Origin: Magnetospirillum sp.
GTDB taxonomy: Bacteria > Pseudomonadota > Alphaproteobacteria > CACIAM-22H2
DNA length: 64,000 bases
NCBI GenBank assembly: GCA_027532905.1
Contig: JAPZUA010000002.1
Span: 1 to 64,000 of the forward strand
Direction of reading: 5' to 3'
Shown here: positions 42,428-50,687 of the stretch, in pieces
How positions within the stretch are numbered: the stretch's first letter is position 1
Layout of the letters: every line of letters begins with the position of its first letter
The notes under the pieces: generated by a model
What the model saw: only the letters and a program-made list of their open reading frames with translations
The model's database searches: none
What the model was told of the DNA's origin: nothing
Position numbers and translations under genes: made by a program

Positions 42428-44446
42428 ATGCTGTGGATTGGTATTGACGTTGGCGGCACCTTTACCGATGCAGTTGCTTACGACGATGTCGGAAAGTCTT
42501 TTGCTTATGCCAAAGCCTCTTCGACGCCGTCGGACCCGACGATCGGCGTGATTGACGTTCTCGATCTGCTCAAGGCGGATATGGCGAACGTCGAGCGATT
42601 TGTGCATGGCGTCACAATCGGCACGAACGCAATCCTTGAGGGCAAGGGTGCGGAATGCTGGATGCTTGTGACAAAAGGCTTCAAGGACGTTCTTGAGATC
42701 GGACGAACGAACCGTCCTGTTCTGTACAATATTCGATCGCAGAAGAAGCCACCGCTCATACCACGAACCAGAACTCGGGAAGTCGACGAGCGTCTGCTCT
42801 ATGACGGTACCGTCCTGCAGAAGCTCAACGAAAGTGATGTGGCAGTTGCGGTTTCGGATCTGCCGAAACACGACAACTTGGCAGTGGCAGTATGCTTCTT
42901 GCACAGCTACATCAATCCAGAGCACGAGCGCGCCGCCAAGGCAGCCCTTGCGTCGGCGCTTCCGGATGCTTTTGTCTGCACGTCTTCGGATGTTTTGCCC
43001 CAGTTTCGCGAATACGAGCGCTTCAATACGACCGCGCTGAACGCCTATATCGGACCTTTGATGCGGCGATATCTGTCGCGACTCAAGTCGAGCCTTGAGA
43101 GCAAGGGATTTCGACGCGATCTCTACATCATGACTTCAAACGGCGGCGTTTCAACGGCCGAACGCGCGAAGCAGCTTCCCGTTGCCACGGTTCTTTCAGG
43201 GCCCGCTGGGGGTGTCGCTGCAGCCGTGCATCTTGGCGGCTTGCTGGATGTGCCGAACATCATCACTTGCGACATGGGCGGAACCTCGACGGACGTCTGT
43301 CTCATTGAGAATCTCAGGATACCTGTCACGAATGAGCAGAAGATCGCCGAGTATGCCAACCGTACGCCCCAGATCGAGATCAATGCTGTGGGCGCGGGTG
43401 GCGGATCGATCGGATGGATCGATTCAGGCGAAATTCTCATGGTTGGACCGCAGAGTGCCGGAGCAGCTCCAGGGCCTGCCTGTTACGGTCGTGGAGGCAC
43501 CCAGCCAACCGTTACAGACGCCAACCTTGTACTGAATCGTCTCGCGGCCGAGTCGCCGTTGGCCGGTGGCCGCATCAAGCTCGATCCAGAGCTCTCGATG
43601 CGGGCTCTCAAGCCATTGGCTGAAAGGCTCGGGCTCGACGAGATCAAGCTTGCTGACGGAATAATCCGGATTGCAGTGGCGCGGATGGTGTCTGCAATCA
43701 AGCAGATATCCATCGCGAATGGGTTTGACCCAAGAGAATTTACGCTCCTTCCCTACGGTGGTGCCGGACCGATGCATTCGGTCGCGATCGCGGAAGAGCT
43801 GGAGATTCCGCGCGTGCTTGTTCCGCTGGGGCCCGGAAATTTCGCGGCTTTCGGGTCGCTCATATCCGACATTCGCCGGGACTATGTCCGTACGCGGACG
43901 ATGCATGTCACTCCCAACTCTTGGAACGATCTCGACGCTGCATTTGCGGATATCGAGTTGCAGGCGACGAAAGATCTCATAGCCGAAGGTGTCCCAGAGG
44001 ACAGGATTCGCATGCGCCGTTCGGCTGGCATGCGTTTTCTTGGACAAAGCTGGGAGCTGAATGTCGAACTCGGGCAACACGACAAATCTATCGACCGGTT
44101 GATCGCCGCATTCGGTGAGGTTCACGAGCGACGATTTGGCCATCGTTCCGGAACGAACGTGGAGATCGTCAACTTCCGGGTTACTGCGGTCGGGCTCGTC
44201 GATAAGCCGGGGCTGCACAGGCTGCCGACCGCTTCGCCGCGTTCCGACGCTTATCTGCGCAAGCGCGACGTCTTTTTCAATGGAGACTTCGTAGCGACGC
44301 CGGTTGTCCAGAGAGACCGTCTTGTACTGAACGAAACGATCATAGGGCCCGCCGTAATTGAAGAAAGCGGATCTACGACCGTTCTTCCGCCAGGTTGGAA
44401 GGCCGTCGTACTTGCGCACGGCGAACTTATGCTCGAGCGTATTTGA
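42428..44446 (+). CDS. Hydantoinase/oxoprolinase family protein, HyuA-type subunit
   Basis: A 672-residue ATP-binding subunit of the HyuA/OplA/acetone-carboxylase-beta family. The N-terminal phosphate-binding motif is WIGIDVGGTFTDAVAYD, with GTNAILEGKG following. The actin-like core has CDMGGTSTDVCLIE. FTLLPYGGAGPMHSVAIAEEL and VPLGPGNFAAFGSL mark the middle region, and a C-terminal SxxxA-type domain ends the protein. Such subunits use ATP with HyuB to open cyclic imides or lactams (N-methylhydantoin, 5-oxoproline) or to carboxylate ketones (acetone, acetophenone). Start either ATG 42428 or TTG 42422. Being cotranscribed with an importer suggests that its substrate is imported. Confidence 0.93.
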   Translation: MLWIGIDVGGTFTDAVAYDDVGKSFAYAKASSTPSDPTIGVIDVLDLLKADMANVERFVHGVTIGTNAILEGKGAECWMLVTKGFKDVLEIGRTNRPVLYNIRSQKKPPLIPRTRTREVDERLLYDGTVLQKLNESDVAVAVSDLPKHDNLAVAVCFLHSYINPEHERAAKAALASALPDAFVCTSSDVLPQFREYERFNTTALNAYIGPLMRRYLSRLKSSLESKGFRRDLYIMTSNGGVSTAERAKQLPVATVLSGPAGGVAAAVHLGGLLDVPNIITCDMGGTSTDVCLIENLRIPVTNEQKIAEYANRTPQIEINAVGAGGGSIGWIDSGEILMVGPQSAGAAPGPACYGRGGTQPTVTDANLVLNRLAAESPLAGGRIKLDPELSMRALKPLAERLGLDEIKLADGIIRIAVARMVSAIKQISIANGFDPREFTLLPYGGAGPMHSVAIAEELEIPRVLVPLGPGNFAAFGSLISDIRRDYVRTRTMHVTPNSWNDLDAAFADIELQATKDLIAEGVPEDRIRMRRSAGMRFLGQSWELNVELGQHDKSIDRLIAAFGEVHERRFGHRSGTNVEIVNFRVTAVGLVDKPGLHRLPTASPRSDAYLRKRDVFFNGDFVATPVVQRDRLVLNETIIGPAVIEESGSTTVLPPGWKAVVLAHGELMLERI

Positions 44447-44473
44447 CGCAAGACGACAGCGAGGACTATTGCC

Positions 44474-46534
44474 GTGAAAAAGAATCCAGTTAAGGCAATC
44501 GACCCGATCACCCTTGAAGTGGTTTGCGAAGGGTTGGTGGCGATTGTTCGCGAGATGCGCGCAAACATCATCCGTGCGTCTTATTCATCCGTGATCTATG
44601 AGTTTGACGATTTCTCCTGCGCGCTTTTTGGTCCAGACGGCCAGATGGTCGCCCAATCCTGGGATCATCCCGGCCATGTTCTGCCGTTACCGTGGGGCGT
44701 CAGGTGCGCATTCGAAGACTTCAAGGACGACCTGGCGCCGGGCGACGCGATCCTTCTGAATGACTCGTACCGCGGCGGGACCCACCTGAACGATGTGACC
44801 CTGCTGTGGCCGGTTTTCGACGAGAACGGCAAGCTGATGATTTTCCCGGCAGTCCGGGCGCACTGGGTGGACGTCGGAGGAATGGTGCCTGGCAGTTACT
44901 CCGGCCTCTCGACCAACATCTATCAGGAAGGCGTCCGAATTCCGCCGATCAAGATCTATGAGCGGGGCAAGATCAATCGGGCGGCTATGTCGCTGCTGAT
45001 GGCAAACATGCGGGTCCCTGAAGAGCGGGAAGGCGACCTGAATGCCTCTTTGGGAGCCTGCAAGGTCGCGGAAAGCCGGATCAGGAAGCTCGTCGGCAAA
45101 TATAGCGACAAGACCGTCTCGGAAGCGCTCTCGATCAATCTTGATCGAACGGAGCGTCGGCTCCGAGACAAGATTCGGGAATTGCCTGATGGCGACTACT
45201 ACTATGAAGACTATTTGGAGTTCTTCAACGCTGGGAAGTTGGATCCAGTTCTTGCGCGCATAAAGCTCACTGTCGCCGGGGATCAGATAATCGCTGATTT
45301 CGCGGGAACGAATCCCCAGGTGCCGGGCGTGGTCAACAGTTCTCTCGCCGTTGCAGGCGCGGGCGTGTTTGTCGCAGTAAAGTCGATGCTCGACCCGGGA
45401 GGGGCCGTCAATGAAGGTGCGTTCCGGCCGATCACACTGAAGGCGCCACCGGCGTCCATCTTCAATGTCGCTCTGGATGCCCCTGCAGGCGCACACGGAG
45501 AAGTTCGCAAGAGAGCGGTTTCCGTTTCGTTGGGCGCACTTGCGCAGATTATTCCTGAAAAGATTTCCGGAGACCTGTGCGGCAGTTCATTCCCCAACGC
45601 TATTGGCGGCTGGAACAAGCGCCGCAATCGCCAGTATGTCTATTACGAGTCGCCGGCCGGCGGAAACGGCGGACTTAGTGATGCTGATGGTCCGAGTGCA
45701 TTCGTCAATATCGACTTCGGGAACCTACCCTCGATCCACAATGTTGAAGCGATCGAGAATGAGATGCCGCTCGTTATCGAGAGCTGCACTTTGAGGACCG
45801 ATGGCGGCGGCCCCGGAAAATTCCGCGGAGGCGTGGGCATGGTTCGCCGGGTTAGGCTGCTTGATGATGAGGGGCAGTACTCGGTTCTCAGCGATCGCGC
45901 CGTGATTCCGCCTTGGGGGGTCGTCAAAGGTGGTTCTGCGAAGCCCTATCATTTGTCATTGGAGCGGGATGGAAAGCAGTCCGATTTCGCCACGCCTGGA
46001 AAAGTCACGGGGCATCCGATCTTCCAGAACGACGTCGTCGTCATTCGTTCGTCCGGCGGCGGCGGTTATGGAGACCCCTTGGAACGCGATCTCTCCCGCG
46101 TTGTCGCGGACATTGAGTATGGGTACGTATCGGCGGAGGCTGCAAAGGACGTCTATGGTGTGATCCTGAAGAGCGACGGTCTCGTCGATGAGTCTGCCAC
46201 AAAGAAACAGCGGGCGGCTCTTGCGGCAGGGCGCCACTACTTCCGCTTTCGGAACGAGGATGCTGTCGAACCATATGTCGGTGCGAAGGGTAAGCGCCGC
46301 ATTCTGACCATGGATCCGAAGGATGCGGCGGCGCTCGGAGTGTCGCCGGACGATCTCGTCGAAATGTACGGACGTAACCCGGCGCCGCTTCGTGCGTGGG
46401 TGCGCATCGCACCTGGCAAGTCAGGCGAGATTCCGATGGATGATTTCGGCCGACGTGTTCTGGGAGTTAAGGAAGGCGACAATATCCTGGTTCGCTTTGT
46501 GCCGACGCCGAAGGTCGAGAAAGGCTATGCCTAG
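44474..46534 (+). CDS. Hydantoinase/oxoprolinase family protein, HyuB-type subunit with C-terminal extension
   Basis: A 686-residue partner of HyuA. Hallmarks: DPITLEVVCEGLVAIVREMR, GDAILLNDSYRGGTHLNDVT, AHWVDVGGMVPGSYSG and NNxF-type SGDLCGSSFPNAIGGW, then GGGPGKFRGGVGMVRRV near the end of the core. The usual HyuB ends near residue 560-590. Here about 80 further residues (from about 607) read KRRILTMDPKDAAALGVSPD and later IPMDDFGRRVLGVKEGDNIL. This resembles a double-psi barrel of the molybdopterin-dinucleotide/FmdD or CDC48-N kind, though that is only a visual impression. It starts with GTG at 44474 and ends the rightward operon. Confidence 0.92.
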   Translation: MKKNPVKAIDPITLEVVCEGLVAIVREMRANIIRASYSSVIYEFDDFSCALFGPDGQMVAQSWDHPGHVLPLPWGVRCAFEDFKDDLAPGDAILLNDSYRGGTHLNDVTLLWPVFDENGKLMIFPAVRAHWVDVGGMVPGSYSGLSTNIYQEGVRIPPIKIYERGKINRAAMSLLMANMRVPEEREGDLNASLGACKVAESRIRKLVGKYSDKTVSEALSINLDRTERRLRDKIRELPDGDYYYEDYLEFFNAGKLDPVLARIKLTVAGDQIIADFAGTNPQVPGVVNSSLAVAGAGVFVAVKSMLDPGGAVNEGAFRPITLKAPPASIFNVALDAPAGAHGEVRKRAVSVSLGALAQIIPEKISGDLCGSSFPNAIGGWNKRRNRQYVYYESPAGGNGGLSDADGPSAFVNIDFGNLPSIHNVEAIENEMPLVIESCTLRTDGGGPGKFRGGVGMVRRVRLLDDEGQYSVLSDRAVIPPWGVVKGGSAKPYHLSLERDGKQSDFATPGKVTGHPIFQNDVVVIRSSGGGGYGDPLERDLSRVVADIEYGYVSAEAAKDVYGVILKSDGLVDESATKKQRAALAAGRHYFRFRNEDAVEPYVGAKGKRRILTMDPKDAAALGVSPDDLVEMYGRNPAPLRAWVRIAPGKSGEIPMDDFGRRVLGVKEGDNILVRFVPTPKVEKGYA

Positions 46535-46628
46535 TATTGGGCTGTTCGCCATCGGCGCCCGTTGGACAGTGTAAGTTGTTCGCGTCCCGGAGTGTTTCCG
46601 GCTCTTCGTCACCTTGAAAGGGGTAAGG

Positions 46629-46748
46629 ATGAGACCAATGAAACAACTCCCGCCGCCATTGGCCGACGCATCACGCGATATGTGTGAAACGGATGCGTTC
46701 GAGGCGGCGATGGATGCGAAGATTCTCGTCTTCGACCAGATGAAATGA
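46629..46748 (+). CDS. Small open reading frame, 39 residues, uncertain
   Basis: A short frame MRPMKQLPPPLADASRDMCE and 19 more residues, with GGGGTAAGG just before the ATG. I do not recognize it. It may be a real microprotein or the tail of a decayed gene at the island's right edge. Apart from this and the repeat at 46905, the interval 46535-46967 shows nothing I can support. Confidence 0.25.
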   Translation: MRPMKQLPPPLADASRDMCETDAFEAAMDAKILVFDQMK

Positions 46749-46904
46749 TCCCGCGGAGCCGGATTGAGTGCTGAACATCGCTCTTGATTGCATGCCTAGA
46801 AGTCGCATGATAATCGCTGCAATGATTTGAGGCTGCGTTCAACTAGCTCCGAAATCAGTCACTAAACAGGCGTTAGTGCCTTGTTTAATCGACATTGAAC
46901 GGGA

Positions 46905-46951
46905 AAATCGCAATCTCTTGGTCGGGGGCTCAAATCCCTCCGCCGTGACCA
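46905..46951 (+). repeat. tRNA-3'-end-like direct repeat, right copy (putative attachment site)
   Basis: Same orientation as 25533-25579, 47 bases, six mismatches. The T-arm reads GGGGG-CTCAAAT-CCCTC and the end is CGCCGTG-A-CCA. No D-arm or anticodon arm can be formed upstream, so it is not an intact tRNA gene. It ends 16 bp from the stop codon of the esterase-like pseudogene, marking the right edge of the island. Confidence 0.65.
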
Positions 46952-46967
46952 ATTCTTCTGTTTGAAT

Positions 46968-48056
46968 TCAGAGCCTGAAGCTGCTTCGGCAGCGATCGGC
47001 AAACGCAAGAAAATGACGCCAATCGTCATGCGTCAGCGCGTGGCCGCCTTGGCGCAGATGGGTCCCTATCGCCTCGCTTGCACCGTAAAGATCGTAGACG
47101 GGCCGTGCCGCTTCGAGACCCGCCAGTTCGCCCGCCGGGCCCGCCCACGCGTCGTCGTGCGCGCGTGCGACGTAAAGTGGGCGTGGGGCGACGAGGGCCA
47201 GGACGATATGTTGGTCGGCCGTCAGCGCCGTTTCGCGGCCCGCAAAATCGCGCAAGGCGGGGGCAAACCAATGCGGGAAGCGCGCGAACAGGTCGCCGAT
47301 CGCCTCGCCTTCGCGCCAACGGAAGGGCCGCGCACCGCCCGCACCCGAGTTGTTCGCGACGGCACCGGCGATGCGCGTGTCGCACGCGGCGGCCCACAAG
47401 GCCGCTTTGCCGTGGCGCGAATGGCCGATCGCGATCGCCTTGTCGGTAGGGACAAGGCCGCTTTGCGCGAGTGCGTCCAGTACCAGCGAAAAGCCCCAGG
47501 CCCAAAACGCGATCGCACCCGCCGGCGTCGCGTGTTTTTGTCCGCGTTCGGCGCATAGTTCGGGATCGTCCGGGCAGATGTCGCCGTCGTATCAAGTTGC
47601 GGCCGCATAGCCGCGCGCCAGGATCTCGGCAAGTGGCCAGCGTGAAGCGTGCACGCCGCGCGTGGCCTCGGTGGCGCGGTTGTCGGCAATGCCCCAGGCA
47701 GGCTCGGGCCGCATCCAGCCGCGATCGAGCGGGATTGCAGGATCGGGATCGATCGACGCATTGCCCGCGAAATTCGGCCCGAAAAACACAGCGTGGGCCG
47801 GTCGGTCGGGCAGATAGAGGGCAACGTTCGCGGGCGGCAAGGCGGGGTCGAAGGTGACGGCAATGGGGATGCGCGCACCGCGCCTTGCGCCGATCTCGAC
47901 GCCTGGGGAAGTTGCGGGCGGCAGCGGCCCGTAGATTTCGCGTGTGCAGGCCGCAAGCCAGTGTGGGCGCAGCTTGTCACGCCATAAATGCACGTCGCGC
48001 ACCCGCGCGCCGTCGGGGCCGCACAGCGGATCGGGCAGAGCGGGGTGTGCGGCCAA
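46968..48056 (-). pseudogene. CE15/acetylxylan-esterase-like alpha/beta hydrolase with one in-frame TGA
   Basis: The frame from ATG 48056 runs 154 codons (MAAHPALPDPLCGPDGARVR...) to GYAAAT and a TGA at 47592-47594. It then continues in the same frame for 208 more codons: YDGDICPDD, FWAWGFSLVLDAL, the nucleophile motif IGHSRHGKAALW (Ser213) and PHWFAPALRDFAG. DQHIVLALVAPRPLYVARA and a C-terminal His in GGHALTHDDW complete it. Family members (glucuronoyl esterases and relatives) have an uninterrupted GYGVATxYYGDIDPD-like segment at that spot. So a single nonsense change splits an otherwise intact gene. It could be inactive, read through, or a sequencing error. It is upstream of and divergent from the sugar importer, and it may have acted on plant polysaccharide esters. 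Confidence 0.8.
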
Positions 48057-48116
48057 TGGTCATTCCTTTGCGATTGACAGCGATCTTCCCCGGATGTCAG
48101 CTTGTTGCCAAGAAAA

Positions 48117-48135
48117 ACCGGCGCCAAGCGCCGGT
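48117..48135 (+). other. Perfect short hairpin in the leader of the sugar importer operon
   Basis: ACCGGCGC (48117-48124) and GCGCCGGT (48128-48135) pair across a CAA loop, ending 25 bases before the start codon. A TTGACA at 48074-48079 is a possible -35 upstream. The hairpin is in the transcribed leader and could modulate translation or RNA stability. Confidence 0.35.
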
Positions 48136-48160
48136 CCGGCTTCAATAGGGGAGGAAAACC

Positions 48161-49426
48161 ATGCGTAAACTGGCAGGTGCGGCCGCCTTTGCCGCTTCGA
48201 CTCTGACCGCCGTTTCGGGCTTCGCCCAAGCGCCCGTCGAACTCCGTTACATGTGCTACGCCGACGCCAACGAATGCGAAGTGTCGCGCGAATTGCTCGA
48301 CAAGTTCGAGCGCGCCAATCCCGGCATCAAAGTCGTGGTCGACAAGGTCGGCTTCAACGTGGTGCGCGAACAGCTCGAGACGCGCCTGCAGGCCGGCCAA
48401 GGCCCCGATATGGCGCGCGTCACCAATCTCGCCGGCCTCAATAAATACTATCTCGACCTGCGCCCGCTCGTGAACGCCGCCTATTGGGAAGAGAATTTCG
48501 CCCAGACGCTGAACTGGATGCGCGTGGGCAGCAACGACAAGGGCATCTACGGGTTCCTCACGCAGCTCACCGTCACCGGGCCGTTCGTCAACAAGACGAT
48601 GTTTGCCGAAGCCGGCGTGGCCGTTCCGCCCGCCGGTGCCACGTGGGACGATTGGGCGGCTGCGATCAAGCAGGTGCAGCAGAAGCTCAACGTCTATTCG
48701 GGCATCGAGATGGACCGCTCGGGCCATCGCTTCGCCGGACCCGCCATGTCGTACGGGGCCAAGTATTTCGACGCGAACGGCCGTCCGGCCCTCATCGACG
48801 ACGGCTTCAAGGCCTTCTCGGAGCGCATGGTGCGCTGGCATCGCGAAGGCATCATGAAGGAAATCTGGCCGGGTGCATCGGGTGCGCGTTGGCGCAACGG
48901 GGCGGACCAGTTCATCAACCGTGACACGGTCATGCATGTCGCGGGCTCGTGGATGATCCAGCGCTATTCGGAAACGATCGGCGACCGTTTCGACTGGGTT
49001 GCGATCCCGCAGCCTTGCGGCCCGGCTGGCTGCGGTGCGATGCCCGGCGGTGCGGCGATGGTGGGCTTCAAGGCCACGCGCAATCCGCAGGCCGTGGCCC
49101 GCGTGATGGAGTTCATGGCGTCGGAGCCCGTGCTCAAGGAATACTACGAGCGCACGCTCCAGATCCCGGCGCACAAGGGCCTCGCCGCGCGCGGCCTCGA
49201 CTACGGCAAGGACGTGTCGCCCGCCGCCATTGCGGCCTTGAAGGCGTTCACGGCCAACTACGACAAGGTGCCGGCCCAGGCGCACCAGCTGCAGGGCTAT
49301 GAGCGCAACGTTGCGGTCTTCAACGCGACGGTGAACCATATCTCGCAGGCGATCACCGGCACCCTCACGCTCGACGAGGCGTACCGCAAGATCAACGAAG
49401 AGGTTACCCAAGCGATCGGGAACTAA
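48161..49426 (+). CDS. Sugar ABC importer binding protein (family 1, MalE-like)
   Basis: A 421-residue periplasmic binding protein with a signal peptide ending GFAQAP. The mature part starts VELRYMCYADANECEVSREL, then FERANPGIKVVVDKV and the usual LQAGQGPDMARVTN. The later motifs GSWMIQRYSE and GGAAMVGFKATRNPQAVARV are typical of oligosaccharide binders. A strong Shine-Dalgarno (GGGGAGGAAAA) precedes the ATG. It leads an operon with two permeases, an ATPase and a GH31 glycosidase, so the ligand is probably an alpha-linked oligosaccharide; the exact sugar is unknown. Confidence 0.93.
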   Translation: MRKLAGAAAFAASTLTAVSGFAQAPVELRYMCYADANECEVSRELLDKFERANPGIKVVVDKVGFNVVREQLETRLQAGQGPDMARVTNLAGLNKYYLDLRPLVNAAYWEENFAQTLNWMRVGSNDKGIYGFLTQLTVTGPFVNKTMFAEAGVAVPPAGATWDDWAAAIKQVQQKLNVYSGIEMDRSGHRFAGPAMSYGAKYFDANGRPALIDDGFKAFSERMVRWHREGIMKEIWPGASGARWRNGADQFINRDTVMHVAGSWMIQRYSETIGDRFDWVAIPQPCGPAGCGAMPGGAAMVGFKATRNPQAVARVMEFMASEPVLKEYYERTLQIPAHKGLAARGLDYGKDVSPAAIAALKAFTANYDKVPAQAHQLQGYERNVAVFNATVNHISQAITGTLTLDEAYRKINEEVTQAIGN

Positions 49427-49435
49427 ACCACCCCG

Positions 49436-50686
49436 ATGGCTGCTGAAGCCGAACCGGGCCCGTCTGCGGTCGTCGACACGACCGACGGCGGGCCCGCTAT
49501 GCGTTGGGTCGTAACGCCGCTGCTTGCGGCGTTCGAACCGCCGATGCGCTGGCTGCAGACGAAGCTGGGCTTGCGCGGCCTGCCGTACGTGTTTTTGCTG
49601 CCGACGATGGCGATTTTCGGGCTGTTCAGTTTCCTGCCCGCTTTGCTGAATATCTACATTTCCTTCACAGGCGGCGCCTCGACGATCCTCGCCGACCGGC
49701 CCTTCGTGGGCTTGCGCAACTACGAAGCGCTGCTTGCCTGCGAGTCCATCTTCGTGCCCAAAAGCTGCCCCGTGTCGGGTTTCGGCTTCTGGACCGGCAT
49801 GTGGAACACGCTGCTCTTCGCCGTGATCCAGGTGCCGATCATGACGGCGGTAGCCCTTGCCACCGCGATCGTTCTCAACCGCGAAATCCGCGCGCGCGGC
49901 TTCTGGCGCGCTTTGTTTTTCTATCCCGTCATGCTGTCGCCGGTCGTGGTCGCAGTCGTGTGGGATTGGGTGTTGAAGCGGCGCGGCATTCTGAATGCGT
50001 TGCTGGCGGAACTTGCCGAGACGCGCAACGCGCTGGCCGCCTGGGGGCCGCTCGAAATGGTCGCCAAGATCGCCGCCCTCCTCGTCGTGGCCGCGATCGC
50101 GCGTCGCTTATGGGCGCTGCGTGCCAAAGGCGGTTTGGCGATCGCGGCCCTTGTTTTGTGCGCATGTGCCGCCGCGTGGCTCGTGTTCGCGTGGGATGTG
50201 CGCGCAAGCATCGCCACGCAAGCCTGGCGGCCGGTCAACTGGCTGGCCGATGCCAATTCGTCGTGGCCGTTCTTCTGGGTTGTGTTCGTCTATACCTGGT
50301 CGCATCTGGGCTTCTTCATGCTGATCCTGCTTGCAGGTTTGCAGGCGATCCCGCGCGATCTCTACGAAGCAGCCGAGATGGACGGCACGCCCAAATGGCG
50401 CGCCTTCGTGCGCATCACGGTGCCGCTCTTGATGCCCACGCTGCTTGTGGTTCTCGTCCTTTCGCTGATCCGCGCCTTCCAGATTTTCGACGAGGTCTAT
50501 GTGCTCACCGGCGGCGGGCCCGGGACCGCCACGCGCATGGTGATCCAGGAAATCTACGAATCCGCGTTTGTCAGCGACGCCAAGCTCTACGGCGTGGCGG
50601 CGGCGGCCTCGGTGCTGCTGGCCGGCGTTGTTTTGGTGCTGACCTTGGTGCAGCTCGCACTCACGCGGCGAAAGGCAGGAGCCTGA
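49436..50686 (+). CDS. Sugar ABC importer permease, MalF-like, with extra membrane insert
   Basis: A 416-residue inner-membrane permease. The C-terminal half is standard: FFMLILLAGLQAIPRDLYEA, the EAA loop (EAAEMDGTPKWRAFVRITVP) and FDEVYVLTGGGPGTAT. Between VVAVVWDWVLKRRGILNAL and the WxHLGFFMLI segment there are about 90 additional residues. They contain two hydrophobic stretches (VAKIAALLVVAAIARRLWAL and LAIAALVLCACAAAWLVFAW). Usual MalF-like sugar permeases of this type have about 290-320 residues and nothing there. The gene ends two bases before the next permease. Confidence 0.92.
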   Translation: MAAEAEPGPSAVVDTTDGGPAMRWVVTPLLAAFEPPMRWLQTKLGLRGLPYVFLLPTMAIFGLFSFLPALLNIYISFTGGASTILADRPFVGLRNYEALLACESIFVPKSCPVSGFGFWTGMWNTLLFAVIQVPIMTAVALATAIVLNREIRARGFWRALFFYPVMLSPVVVAVVWDWVLKRRGILNALLAELAETRNALAAWGPLEMVAKIAALLVVAAIARRLWALRAKGGLAIAALVLCACAAAWLVFAWDVRASIATQAWRPVNWLADANSSWPFFWVVFVYTWSHLGFFMLILLAGLQAIPRDLYEAAEMDGTPKWRAFVRITVPLLMPTLLVVLVLSLIRAFQIFDEVYVLTGGGPGTATRMVIQEIYESAFVSDAKLYGVAAAASVLLAGVVLVLTLVQLALTRRKAGA

Positions 50687-50687
50687 T

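Larger units (their letters stand above)
25533..46951. mobile_element. Catabolic genomic island bounded by tRNA-end-like direct repeats
   Basis: About 21.4 kb lies between two same-orientation repeats resembling a tRNA 3' end. The content is accessory: TetR regulator, 2-oxo acid dehydrogenase subunits, acyl-CoA enzymes, a complete ABC importer and HyuA/HyuB. Composition is intermediate between the AT-rich mobilizable segment and the GC-rich flanks. No integrase lies strictly inside; the one at 24064-25365 is just outside the left repeat. The repeats have diverged, so the insertion, if real, is not recent. Confidence 0.5.

Noticed and set aside
46875-46951. Possible second complete tRNA gene
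   Set aside because: Same reasoning; the upstream bases do not fold into a cloverleaf and the acceptor complement is missing.
47592-47594. Selenocysteine codon in the esterase
   Set aside because: No selenoprotein is known to me in this esterase family, no Cys homologue position is evident there and I saw no convincing SECIS-like hairpin just downstream; a nonsense change or sequencing error is simpler. Kept only as a check item.
47222-49411. 729-codon minus-strand frame across the esterase and sugar-binding protein
   Set aside because: It runs through the reverse frame of a clear secreted binding protein and out of frame with the esterase remnant.
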